Shown here: positions 34,063 to 42,126 of the stretch, piece by piece
Layout: each line of letters opens with the position of its first letter
How positions within the stretch are numbered: the first letter of the stretch is position 1
Assembly (NCBI RefSeq): GCF_001280015.1
Contig: NZ_LGDV01000216.1
Location: 1-44,983, forward strand
Reading direction: 5' to 3'
Origin: Streptomyces sp. MMG1121
GTDB lineage: Bacteria; Actinomycetota; Actinomycetes; Streptomycetales; Streptomycetaceae
DNA length: 44,983 nt
Position numbers and translations under genes: made by a program
Notes under the pieces: model-generated
What the model saw: the letters and a program-made list of their open reading frames with translations, nothing else
What the model was told of the DNA's origin: nothing
Databases searched by the model: none

Positions 34063-34905
34063 GTGAGCCGGCGGAAGCCGTACCCCAGCGACCTGTCCGA
34101 CGCCCGATGGGCCTTAATTAAGCCGACAGTGACGGCCTGGAGAGAAGCTCGGCTCGACCGCAGGCCCACCGGGCAGCCGGCCAAGGTCGACCTGCGCGAC
34201 GTATTCAACGCACTCCTTTACGCAAACCGCACCGGAGCCCCCTGGAAATGCCTCCCGCACGACTTCCCCAACCACGGTACTGTCTACGCCTACTACGCCG
34301 CCTGGCGTCACGAGGGAATCCTCACCCAGCTCAACTCCGACCTGACCGGCCTGGCCCGCGTGAAGGAAGGACGCAAGCCCGAACCGACCGCTTGCGTGAT
34401 CGACACCCAGAGCGTGAAGACCTCCACCAATGTGCCTCTGACCAGCCAGGGAACCGACGCTGGCCGCCAAGGAGATCGTCGGCGGGAAACGGGGCATCCT
34501 CACGGACGCGATCGGACTCATCCTCGCCGTGATTGTCACCGCCGTGAGCCTGTCCGAGAACGCCGTCGGAATGCAGCTCCTCGACCGGGCCAAGAAGACC
34601 TGCCCGACCATCTCCAAGAGCTGGGTCGACACAGTCTTCAAGAACGCCGTCGTCGAGCACGGCGCAGCCTCGGAATCGACGTCGAAGTCATCAACAGAAA
34701 CCCGGGAGTTCGCGGATTCCACGTCGTCGAAAGGCGCTGGGTTGTCGAACGCAGTATTGGTTGGATCATGCTGCACCGGTGCCTCGCCCGAGACTACGAG
34801 ACTCTGCCCGCCAGCTCCGAGGCCATGATCCACGTCGCCTCGATCGACAACCTCACCAAGCGCATAACGGACGAGACGACACCCACCCGGGGAGGAACTT
34901 ACTAG
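34063..34905 (+). pseudogene. IS5-type transposase with two compensating frameshifts
   Basis: GTG 34063 starts MSRRKPYPSDLSDARWALIK, and the first DDE Asp is in ACVIDTQSVKTSTNVPL. Near 34460 the frame shifts: the true continuation (AAKEIVGGKRGILTDAIGLI, LILAVIVTAVSLSENAVGMQ, SWVDTVFKNAVVEHGA) is in another frame until about 34665. The original frame is then restored for GIDVEVINRNPGVRGFHVV and WVVERSIGWIMLHR. The open frame looks full length but its middle third is nonsense, so the enzyme is inactive. Confidence 0.75.
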
Positions 34906-34961
34906 GAGATAAAGGGCAATCCACCTAGATTAAATGCCCTCTTGGCAACGAAGGTGGTTCG

Positions 34962-35063
34962 TTAGCGGTGGATCAGTAAATCCATGATCCCGTTGATAGC
35001 GACTGCGTTCAGCAGCGATCCGTGTCGGGTCTTTTTGATCTTCAATCTCGGCACAACCGTCAT
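34962..35063 (-). other. Possible 33-residue ORF of atypical codon use
   Basis: ATG 35063 to TAA 34964 encodes a basic peptide (VVPRLKIKKTRHGSLLNAVA, then INGIMDLLIHR). Its codons (AGA, AAA, GGA, TTG, TTA) are unlike neighbouring genes and include a TTA, the rare bldA-dependent codon in Streptomyces. No Shine-Dalgarno is seen. It may be residual foreign DNA at the IS border rather than a gene. Confidence 0.2.
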
Positions 35064-35075
35064 GCCCGGCAGAAG

Positions 35076-35879
35076 TCAGCAAAGCACCCGCTCTGCCACC
35101 TCCCGGATCGTGTCGGCCAGCACCTCAGGGGCTGTGAGATGAGCAGCATGTCCCTGGCCCGCGAGTGTACGGACCTGCGCCCTCGGCAGGGTGACCGCCA
35201 GGTCGGCCAGTCGCTCCCGCAGGTGGGCCGGGCTCATGTCGCCCTCGACCAGGGTGGTCGGCACATCGAGCCGCCTGAAGCGGTCGACGCCGACTCCGAG
35301 CGCGTCGAGCGCGTCGGTGTCGGCCACCTGCCCTGCTGCCTTCGAAACGAACGCAGCCAGCGCCTTCGGATCCGCAACCAGTGCTTCGACCAATTCCGCC
35401 GGTAGTTGGACGATGTCACGCAGGTGGATCCGCATCACCTCATCCGGATCTCCTGCGGCGAGGGCCTCGCGGGCGCGCTGGGCCGCCTCCGCTCCGACCA
35501 GCGACCTGGTGGGCATCGGCGGCTCGTAGAGGAACAAGCCCGCGAACATCTCGGGCGCCAGCAAGGCGGCTTCCAGAGCGGCGACCGCACCCGAGGAGTG
35601 CCCGACCAGGAGCACGGGCCGGTCGAGGAGTCCGGCGATCGCCAGAACGTCCGCAGCCTCGACAGCCATTGAGTGCGTCGGCGGGATACTCGCTCCTGGG
35701 ACATAGACGCGACGGGTCACCCTGACGACCCGGAAGTCGTCGGTCAGCGACCGTATGACGCCGTCCCAGGACGTGGCGTCCCCACCGCCCCCGTGAACGA
35801 GGAGCAGCGTCGGCCCTCTGCCGTTGTCGAGAGCAGTGATGGGCATGCCATCAGTGGAGGTTGTGACAAGCTCAGCCAT
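35076..35879 (-). CDS. Alpha/beta hydrolase, 267 aa
   Basis: This is a serine hydrolase with the oxyanion loop LLLVHGGGGDATSW at residues 25-38 and the nucleophile Ser95 in GHSSGA. Acid (EGDMSP) and base (GQGHAAH) positions are conserved at the C-terminus. No signal peptide is present. Members hydrolyse esters or lactones, and some are haloperoxidase-like. ATG 35879 is not preceded by a good Shine-Dalgarno; CAGAAT lies 7 bases upstream and could be a -10 of a leaderless mRNA. The gene appears intact. Confidence 0.9.
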   Translation of the reverse strand: MAELVTTSTDGMPITALDNGRGPTLLLVHGGGGDATSWDGVIRSLTDDFRVVRVTRRVYVPGASIPPTHSMAVEAADVLAIAGLLDRPVLLVGHSSGAVAALEAALLAPEMFAGLFLYEPPMPTRSLVGAEAAQRAREALAAGDPDEVMRIHLRDIVQLPAELVEALVADPKALAAFVSKAAGQVADTDALDALGVGVDRFRRLDVPTTLVEGDMSPAHLRERLADLAVTLPRAQVRTLAGQGHAAHLTAPEVLADTIREVAERVLC

Positions 35880-36044
35880 GCGCGCAATTCTGCGCCGCTC
35901 GGCCTACGGCGCACCGACATTCCACCGACAGCGAAGGCCGGCGGGCGCAATGCCACCGCCCCGCACAGAACTGCTTCCGCGCCGCCGCAGGTGGCTCGGG
36001 TCTTCGGACCCCCGCCTGCCGACCCGCTCCGGGCGACGGCCCTG

Positions 36045-36308
36045 ATGACTCTGACCTTGACTATCCTCGACGACCCGAACGCACATTCCGCCCTAGCGCG
36101 GCTCCTGTCCGGCCTGCCTTCGACCAGCACAGTGCACATCCGCATCCGGCAGCACGCCCCACACTGCTCACCCACCATGGCCGCGGTCATCCGCAGGAGC
36201 GTCCGACGCGACCGGCCCGTCGGCCAGCCTGCCCTCTTTCACACTGCGGCCGACTCGACCCCCATACCATCCCCGCCGTCCCGCCCGAACATCGGGCCGT
36301 CCTGCTGA
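36045..36308 (+). CDS. Hypothetical protein, 87 aa
   Basis: The frame reads MTLTLTILDDPNAHSALARL and further polar sequence and ends at 36308. There is no clear ribosome site. The N-terminal half looks like a beta-alpha unit. It may be a genuine small gene or a fragment. No family is recognised. Confidence 0.3.
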   Translation: MTLTLTILDDPNAHSALARLLSGLPSTSTVHIRIRQHAPHCSPTMAAVIRRSVRRDRPVGQPALFHTAADSTPIPSPPSRPNIGPSC

Positions 36309-36367
36309 ACGATCTCAGCGCACCTAGACGGCAGCTGCAGCTCAAGACACGATTTCTGACTGGAGTA

Positions 36368-37288
36368 CTAGGAGGCACCGCCCGCGGCGCCCACCGCTGT
36401 TCGCGCCGCCGCCACGAACGCCGCGATCGCCGGGTGCCTGCCGCCGCCCGCGCGGAAGGCGACCTTCGAGCGACGGAAGAGGGGTAGCCGGGTCAGGGCC
36501 ACGCCCTCGGGGGTGTGTGCGGTGGCCATCTCCGGTACAAATCCGGCACCTTGCCCGATTGCGGCCAGAGCCAGGACCGTACGGAAGTCGTTGACCTGAT
36601 GGCGGATGCGCGGCTGGAAACCGGCCGCCTGGCAGGCGCGCACGGCCATCGCGTGACCCGTCGTACCGTCCCGGGCCGTGATCCATGGGGACGCGGCCCA
36701 CGGTCCGAGCAGCTCCGCCAGTGTGTCGCCGCGGGCGGCAGGACCGGTGGCGGGAGCGCCGCCCGTGGCCAGGTACATCGGCTCCTCCAACAGGGGCACC
36801 CGATCGACCGTGGTGTCCGGTGACGCGGGAACGAAGTCGTAGTCGTGGACGAGGGCCACGTCGAGTTCGCCGGCGCGCAGGCCGTCGGAGACTCGCGCCG
36901 AGTCGATCTCCTGCACCATCGGTTCCAGCGCGGGATGCCGCAGGGCTAGTTCGGCCAGCGTGGCGGGCACGATCGCGGGGCCGCCAGAGGGAAACGTCCC
37001 GATCCGCAGCGGCCCGCCGATGCCCTCGCGTGCCCCGGCCAGCTCGGAGACCGCCAGTTCGAGGCGTTCGAGAACGGCGTCGGCGTGGGTGACGAGAGTG
37101 CGGCCCGCAGGTGTGAGAACCACCCGTCTGCCACTTCGTTCCAGCAGGGGCACGCCGGCTTCGCGCTCAAGCACGCCCAGCTGCTGGGAGACGGCCGAGG
37201 CAGTGAAGGTCAGGGCCTCGGCCACGGCCGCGATGGTGCCGCGTCGGTCCAGTTCGCGCAGCAGGTGAAGACGTCGGACATCGAGCAT
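36368..37288 (-). CDS. LysR-type transcriptional regulator, 306 aa
   Basis: A complete LysR protein: winged HTH (LRELDRRGTIAAVAEALTFT, then SAVSQQLGVLEREAGVPLLE) and an effector-binding domain from about residue 90. ATG 37288 lies inside the CATAAG/CTTATG dyad. On the minus strand TAAGAT (37295-37300) is a TANNNT box six bases before the ATG, so the transcript should be leaderless and blocked when the regulator is bound. It is divergent from a DHDPS-family aldolase gene that it likely controls. Confidence 0.92.
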   Translation of the reverse strand: MLDVRRLHLLRELDRRGTIAAVAEALTFTASAVSQQLGVLEREAGVPLLERSGRRVVLTPAGRTLVTHADAVLERLELAVSELAGAREGIGGPLRIGTFPSGGPAIVPATLAELALRHPALEPMVQEIDSARVSDGLRAGELDVALVHDYDFVPASPDTTVDRVPLLEEPMYLATGGAPATGPAARGDTLAELLGPWAASPWITARDGTTGHAMAVRACQAAGFQPRIRHQVNDFRTVLALAAIGQGAGFVPEMATAHTPEGVALTRLPLFRRSKVAFRAGGGRHPAIAAFVAAARTAVGAAGGAS

Positions 37289-37302
37289 AAGTTGATCTTA
37301 TG
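37286..37302. promoter_or_regulatory. Palindromic operator overlapping the LysR start codon
   Basis: CATAAG-TTGAT-CTTATG is a perfect 6-bp dyad, followed at once by a third half-site CATAAG (37302-37307). The left arm contains the regulator's own start codon and the right arm overlaps its -10 box. This is a good candidate for autorepression and for activation of the divergent aldolase gene. Confidence 0.65.
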
Positions 37303-37359
37303 CATAAGTGAAGAAACATGAACTGGATCTACTGGGTTTGTGTCGGTCAGGCTGGGTGC

Positions 37360-38289
37360 ATGAAGCCCGAAGCGAACCTCACCGGCCTGTTTGTCCCCTT
37401 GGTGACTCCGTTCACCGACGACCTGCACCTCGCCCAGGACGCGCTCGCCTGCCTCGCCGACGAGGCGCTGTCGGCCGGCGGCGCCCGCGGACTCGTTGCC
37501 CTGGGCACCACCGCGGAGGCGGCCACGCTGACCACCGAGGAGAAGCGGGCCGTGGTCCGCACCTGCTCGGCCGCCTGCCGGGCACACGGAGCTCCCCTGA
37601 TCGTCGGCGTGGGTACCAACGACACCGCCGCCGCCATCAGGACACTGCGGGAGCTCGCTCAGAGCGGTGACGTCAACGCGGCGCTGGTTCCCACGCCCCC
37701 CTACACCCGGCCAGGTGAGGCAGGAACGCTGGCGCACTTCACGGCACTCGCCAAACACGGGGGCCTGCCACTGGTCGTCTACGACATCCCGTACCGCACC
37801 GGTCAGCCCCTCAGCACCAGCACCCTGAACGCGCTCGGGCACCTACCGGAGGTCGTCGGGGTCAAGTACGCGACCGGCGCGATCGACGCAGCCGCCATGG
37901 AACTGCTCGGCTCGTCGGCACCGGGCCTCGCGGTGCTCGGCGGTGATGACGCCGTCATCGGGCCGCTGCTCGCGGCGGGTGCCCGCGGCGGCATCCTGGC
38001 GTCGGCCAATGTCCGCACCGCTGACTTTGCCGAGCTGATCTCGTTGTGGCAGCGCGACGCTGCCGGACCGGCCCGCAGGCTGGGAGCCGAGCTGGCCCGG
38101 CTGTCCGCCGCGCTCTTCGCCGAGCCGAACCCGACCGTGATCAAGGGAGTGTTGCACGCCCAGGGCCGCATCCCCAGCCCGGCCGTCCGGCTGCCGCTGC
38201 TGGCCGCCTCCGCCGATTCGGTCCGGCGGGCTGCGGACCTGGCCGCCACCCGGACCCACCACCAAGCCCACCAAGAGGCCGCGGCCTGA
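37360..38289 (+). CDS. DHDPS/N-acetylneuraminate-lyase-family aldolase, 309 aa
   Basis: This is a class I aldolase-fold protein. The Schiff-base Lys169 is in VVGVKYA, Tyr141 in VVYDIPYRTG, and GTTAEAATL (from residue 49) matches the GTTGE substrate loop with an Ala change. The family includes dihydrodipicolinate synthase and sugar-acid or keto-acid aldolases and dehydratases. The LysR neighbour and a nearby amino-acid-type gene scrap suggest a catabolic rather than lysine-biosynthetic role. I prefer ATG 37360, which matches the family start; ATG 37318 is an alternative but adds a Trp/Cys-rich leader. Neither has a strong ribosome site. Confidence 0.88.
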   Translation: MKPEANLTGLFVPLVTPFTDDLHLAQDALACLADEALSAGGARGLVALGTTAEAATLTTEEKRAVVRTCSAACRAHGAPLIVGVGTNDTAAAIRTLRELAQSGDVNAALVPTPPYTRPGEAGTLAHFTALAKHGGLPLVVYDIPYRTGQPLSTSTLNALGHLPEVVGVKYATGAIDAAAMELLGSSAPGLAVLGGDDAVIGPLLAAGARGGILASANVRTADFAELISLWQRDAAGPARRLGAELARLSAALFAEPNPTVIKGVLHAQGRIPSPAVRLPLLAASADSVRRAADLAATRTHHQAHQEAAA

Positions 38290-38342
38290 CACGGGCACAT
38301 GATCCCCGGGGATCCCCGTGGAATTCGATGTAAGCCGATTTA

Positions 38343-38386
38343 GAGCACCCAACAGAAAGCCTGGTCGTAGCCATATCCCCTTCCTG
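38343..38386. repeat. Solo IS5 end (44-bp scar)
   Basis: The 44 bases match the left end of the intact IS5 at 39359-39402 except for four differences near position 7-11, and TTA precedes both copies. No transposase or right end accompanies it. It is a deletion scar of a second copy in the same orientation. Confidence 0.85.
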
Positions 38387-38524
38387 GCTGAGTCGGCGGT
38401 GCTGCGGGAGGCGCTCGGGCCCGAGCTGCACGAGGCCGTAGTGGCCGTCCGCCGCGCGGAGGCGGGGCTGTTCGCGATGTTCACCGACGCGGACGTCATC
38501 AAGGCCGTCCGCTGGCGGTATTGA
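38387..38524 (+). pseudogene. C-terminal tail of a glutamine-synthetase-like protein
   Basis: Directly after the IS scar the frame reads ESAVLREALGPELHEAVVAV, then RRAEAGLFAMFTDADVI and ends KAVRWRY. The EAVVAVRR...E...F...RWRY ending is characteristic of glutamine-synthetase-type ligases (including gamma-glutamyl-polyamine synthetases). The rest of the gene is missing, presumably deleted together with most of the IS. The tail remains on the plus strand 98 bp after the aldolase gene. Confidence 0.6.
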
Positions 38525-38528
38525 CTGG

Positions 38529-39290
38529 CTACTCCTCGGGCTCCCAGGCGATCAGCTGCTCGAACACCTGCTGGTCGCCCTCAATCTTCAGGTCGCTCAG
38601 CGTGAGGCGGCCCCAGACGAAGAGGAGCAGCTGCTCGGCCGTGCCCGTGGCCGAAGCGGAGGCGGGCGCGGCGTCGTCTGTGAGGGGTGCGGGCCAGGCG
38701 CCGGTGCCGTCCAACGCGAGGAGCCAGGAGCGGCCCTCGGAGGCGTGGTAGTGGATGATGGCGGCCTCATGCGGCCAGGCCGCCGGGGTGGAGTTGCAGG
38801 TGTCGAGAAACTCGGCCACGCCGTCGATCGCGACGTCCGCCGGCACCGGCTGCACGGCGCCTGTGGCGAGCTGGGCGTCGTAGGTGTGCACCAGCACCTC
38901 GTGCACCCGGCGCCGGGCAACACCCCAGGCATTCGCCGGCGACACGCCGGCGCCCCACCACGCCCAGCACTTGCGCTCCGGGCCAGCCTCGCGCAGCGCA
39001 TTCAGCAGCAGCTCGTTCGACTCGGCGTACCAGGCCAGCAGCGCCTCGAGCTCGCGCGGCACCTCCGCGGCATCCTTGGCCGGCGGAGCCTCGGCCGGGC
39101 CTGCGGCGACGATCGCGGCCCACCAGCGCTGGCCCCTACCCAAGTGCTGCACCAGATCGAACAACGTCCACTCGGGGCAGGACGGCACCGGTGCGTCAAG
39201 GCTGCGCGCGGCGGCAACCGCACGACGGAACGCGGCCGACCGCTCGTCGATCAGTTGCAGCAGGGTGGAAAACTCAAGACTCTCTGTCAC
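38529..39290 (-). CDS. Mycothiol-dependent maleylpyruvate isomerase-family protein, 253 aa
   Basis: A DinB-like four-helix metalloprotein of the actinobacterial MDMPI family. VPSCPEWTLFDLVQHLGRGQ supplies the first metal His, and RRVHEVLVHTYDAQ supplies the second His and an Asp. A C-terminal domain with LLLFVWGRL follows. Known members use mycothiol as a cofactor in isomerisation or detoxification. The GTG at 39290 has only a weak ribosome site. It converges with the glutamine synthetase scrap, 4 bp apart. The substrate is unknown. Confidence 0.9.
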   Translation of the reverse strand: MTESLEFSTLLQLIDERSAAFRRAVAAARSLDAPVPSCPEWTLFDLVQHLGRGQRWWAAIVAAGPAEAPPAKDAAEVPRELEALLAWYAESNELLLNALREAGPERKCWAWWGAGVSPANAWGVARRRVHEVLVHTYDAQLATGAVQPVPADVAIDGVAEFLDTCNSTPAAWPHEAAIIHYHASEGRSWLLALDGTGAWPAPLTDDAAPASASATGTAEQLLLFVWGRLTLSDLKIEGDQQVFEQLIAWEPEE

Positions 39291-39358
39291 ATCGCTTACC
39301 TACCACCCCAGCTCAGCCGACCGCACCCTATTTTCCAGGCCGTCAGCTGCGGGAGTTA

Positions 39359-40249
39359 GAGCACGTGATAGAAAGCCTGGTCGTAGCCATATCCCCTTCC
39401 TGTCTGGCTCGTTGAACGAGTCATGGGGAAGGGGAACGGTCCTCCGCGGATGGTGCCGGATGACCTGTGGGGGCGGATCGAGCCGTTGCTGCCGGTCAGG
39501 CAGCGGCGTCCGCGCCATCTCGGCCGGCTGCCACTGGACGACCGTGGTTGCCTGCAGGGCATCCTGTTCGTGCTGCACACCGGGATCCAGTGGGAGTGGC
39601 TGCCGCAGGAGCTCGGCTTCGGGTCCGGGATGACGTGCTGGCGACGGCTGCGGGACTGGCACGAGGACGGGGTGTGGGACCGGCTGCACCAGGTGCTGCT
39701 GACCGAGATGCACCGTGCCGGGAAGCTGGACTGGTCCCGGGCGGTGATCGACGGCTCCCACCACCAGGCCCGTCGGTGCGGCCCAAAACCGGGCCGAGCC
39801 CGGTCGAGCGTGCCCGGCCCGGCTCGAAGCACCACGTCATCACCGACCCAGGCGGCACCCCGCTCGCCATCCCCCTGACCGGTGGCAACCGTCACGACAT
39901 CACCCAGCTGCTGCCCCTGCTCGACGCGATCCCGCGGATCCGCGGAGTGACCGGTCGCCCCCGTCACCGGCCGCGGCAGTTGTTCGCCGACCGGGGCTAC
40001 GACTTCGACAAGTACCGTCGCCTCCTGTGCATGCGCGGCATCAAGCCGGTCATCGCCCGACGCGGAGTTCTGCACGGCTCCGGCCTGGGCTCGGTCCGCT
40101 GGGTAGTCGAGCGGACGAACGCGTGGATCCACGGCTTCCGACGGCTACGGATCCGCTGGGAGATCCGCGACGCCATCCACGGGGCGTTCCTGAAGCTCGC
40201 CTGCTGTGTGATGACCTACAGGCGAGTCCAGGCAGTGTGTTAGCTCCTC
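39359..40249 (+). mobile_element. Intact IS5-family insertion sequence, 891 bp
   Basis: The imperfect terminal repeats are left GAGCACGTGATAGAAAGCC and right, as complement, GAGGAGCTAACACACTGCC. They are flanked by TTA on both sides (39356-39358 and 40250-40252). The element carries one transposase gene needing a -1 frameshift. Size, target duplication and frameshift site are shared with the IS5 at 19684, but the ends and protein sequence differ, so they are related but distinct elements. It is probably mobile. Confidence 0.87.
39423..40243 (+). CDS. IS5-family transposase in two frames joined by -1 frameshift
   Basis: ATG 39423 starts the first frame (MGKGNGPPRMVPDDLWGRIE, then GIQWEWLPQELGFGSGM and the first Asp in WSRAVIDGSHHQA); this frame alone would end at 39878. 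A shift of -1 at CCCAAAA (39782-39788, phased C-CCA-AAA) gives TGPSPVERARPGSKHHVITD, QLFADRGYDFDKYRRLL (second Asp) and WVVERTNAWIHGFRRLRIRW (Glu), ending at 40243. The site is identical in sequence and phase to that of the other intact IS5, so programmed frameshifting is very likely. About 273 residues are predicted for the fusion product. Confidence 0.87.
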
Positions 40250-40254
40250 TTACG

Positions 40255-40765
40255 CCCGTCCGCTCCCGTGCCACCACTCGCCCCACGTGGGCGAGTTCCC
40301 CAGGCGGCCGAGGCGGGCGGGCCCGGTCCATGCAGCGTTGCTATCACGGGGCTCGGCCTTGCTCGAGCGTGCCCATCTTGCGCGGCGCCTGGATGGCGAG
40401 CCGTCAGGCTGGCTCGGCCCATCGGTGTGCCGTTCGACGGACAGGCGCCACAGGGAACTGTTGGCCGATCGGATCACGCGAGGATTCGCTGCCCCTACGG
40501 GGCCAAGCAACGGCCGCGGGGCAGATTTGTGCCCTCTTGACGTGGGCTGCCAAGACAGCGTTGCGCAGCCATGTGCCGTCCACCAACCATTGCGTCCTGT
40601 CCTTGCTGCGCCCAGCCGGATGCGGTGGCGACAGCTTGTCTTGGCACCGGGCTCTGTCGACTCGCGCCCTGAGAGGCGTGGCTCAGAGGGGCTCCGGACA
40701 TTTTCCAGGCGTAATCCGGCCAGTGCAGAAGCTGACCTGATCGTACTCGAACAAATCTTTTGTAA
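40255..40765. other. No gene recognised
   Basis: Overlapping frames on both strands lack start signals and family features. This is probably remains of a gene cut by the neighbouring IS. Confidence 0.45.
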
Positions 40766-40831
40766 TTGACGGCAACTCCAAGTCGCGGGCAGCCTCGCAG
40801 TGGAAAAGGCGGCATATGGGAGAGGTGGAGA

Positions 40832-42112
40832 GTGGTAGACGAAAATGGGAAATCCGCCGACGAGCCTTACGTAATCCGCGGCCGAGGCAAGGACAAGGCC
40901 CCCTCGGGCACCTTCGCGCTTTTCGCCGACGTCAACTACAACGTGGGCGGACCACGGGACAAGATCCTCGTCATCCCGGCCAAGGGCACGGCAAACAACT
41001 TCAGCGATTACGGATTCGATCAGAGCGATGACGGCGTAAGCTCCGTCGTCAACAACACCAACAACGACAACATCCTCTTCACACGCACCAATCAGGGCGG
41101 CAGCCAGTTGCCCGTCAAGGCCGGCACGTCGATCGACGACATGACGAAGATCCCCCTGGCGGGCAGCCCGACCAGCACGTGGAACGACCAGGCGCAGTCC
41201 GCCCTCGCCTTCGCCCAGCCAGTGCCGCTCCCTGTCTTCACCGCTCCTGCGGCCGGCGCGCAGACTGAAGACCGCCGCCAGCCCGTCCAGGGCACAGCTG
41301 CCCCCGACGTGCAGCAGGTGCTGCTCTACGAGGATGCCAAGCAGTTGGGCACCCTCCCGGTCAAGGACAGCAAGTGGGAGTACACCCCGGACGCCGACTG
41401 GCCGCTCGGGCAGCACAACCTCGCCGCCATGGCCGTGCGCGACGACGTGACCTCGGGCAAGGCGTATCTGCGCTTCTACGCTACGCTCCCGAGCCCCGTC
41501 GTGGACGTCACGTCACCCAAGAGTGGCGCGGAAGTCGACACCGGAGTCTCGATCGACGGCGTCGCCTTCAACGCCGATTCGGTGAACCTCACCGAGGGCA
41601 GCACCAAGCTCGGCAGCGCCAAGGTGAACGGCCAGAACTGGTCCTTCCTCCACGAAGGCGGGTGGAGCCTGGGCAGCCACACGGTGACGGCGAAGGCCGT
41701 GCGCGGCAGTCAGGAATCGGAACCCGACACGGTCACCTTCACCGCGGCGAAGAAGAATCTCACCGTGGACTACAAATTCAACTCCAGCTGGCAGGACTGG
41801 GAGACCCAGAAGTACATCTACTCCTACGACATCACCATGTACGCCGGTGAATCCGACGTGAGGCACTGGAATGTCGGGTTCGGCCAGCTTCCGGTCGGGT
41901 CGGTGCTCTACAAGGAGTTCACCAACGCCTTCTGGGGAATGATCATCGAAGACGGCTCCAACGGCGACGTCCTCCTCGGCTCGCCCCCCGAGGGCATCCA
42001 CGTCGTCCCGAAGGGTGGCAAGCTGGATATCCGCGTCCTCGTGCTCTACCCGACGCAGGACGAGGCGTACAAGCACCTCTACGCCCTCTTCGCCAAGTCC
42101 CTGTCCGAGTAG
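40832..42112 (+). CDS. Beta/gamma-crystallin and Ig-like repeat protein, 426 aa
   Basis: Residues about 15-110 resemble a beta/gamma-crystallin-type domain (SGTFALFADVNYNVGGPRDK, then NNFSDYGFDQSDDGVSSVVN and NNTNNDNILFTRTNQGG). Residues about 150-310 hold two Ig-like units (PDVQQVLLYEDAKQLGTLPV and PVVDVTSPKSGAEVDTGVSI, each ending in W-x-LGxHxxxAxAV). The last 110 residues form a beta-rich domain (NLTVDYKFNSSWQDWETQKY, then WNVGFGQLPVGSVLYKEF) of unknown type. GTG 40832 has GGAGAGGTGGAGA upstream. There is no signal peptide although the domains suggest an extracellular protein. Either the N-terminus was lost or it leaves the cell by another route. A terminator follows. Confidence 0.75.
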   Translation: MVDENGKSADEPYVIRGRGKDKAPSGTFALFADVNYNVGGPRDKILVIPAKGTANNFSDYGFDQSDDGVSSVVNNTNNDNILFTRTNQGGSQLPVKAGTSIDDMTKIPLAGSPTSTWNDQAQSALAFAQPVPLPVFTAPAAGAQTEDRRQPVQGTAAPDVQQVLLYEDAKQLGTLPVKDSKWEYTPDADWPLGQHNLAAMAVRDDVTSGKAYLRFYATLPSPVVDVTSPKSGAEVDTGVSIDGVAFNADSVNLTEGSTKLGSAKVNGQNWSFLHEGGWSLGSHTVTAKAVRGSQESEPDTVTFTAAKKNLTVDYKFNSSWQDWETQKYIYSYDITMYAGESDVRHWNVGFGQLPVGSVLYKEFTNAFWGMIIEDGSNGDVLLGSPPEGIHVVPKGGKLDIRVLVLYPTQDEAYKHLYALFAKSLSE

Positions 42113-42126
42113 CGGCGACCGCCGCC

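Larger units (their letters stand above)
33645..34942. mobile_element. Two inverted IS5-type copies, left one mostly deleted
   Basis: The outer edges are matching inverted ends (AGAGGGCGTTTAA at 33645 and its counterpart ending GCCCTCT at 34942). Inside, the left 215 bp is the 3' end of a leftward transposase and the remainder is a nearly full rightward copy of the same family. The flanks TGCC and TGGC are not a direct repeat, which fits inversion or recombination rather than simple insertion. Confidence 0.7.

Noticed and set aside
37360..38289. Naming the aldolase dapA
   Set aside because: The GTTGE loop is altered and the gene is divergent from a LysR in an accessory setting, which fits other members of the family better than lysine biosynthesis.
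40250..41416. A 388-codon minus-strand frame beside the second IS5
   Set aside because: It spans the IS flank and the start of the crystallin/Ig gene in antisense. The plus frame has domain signatures and a ribosome site.
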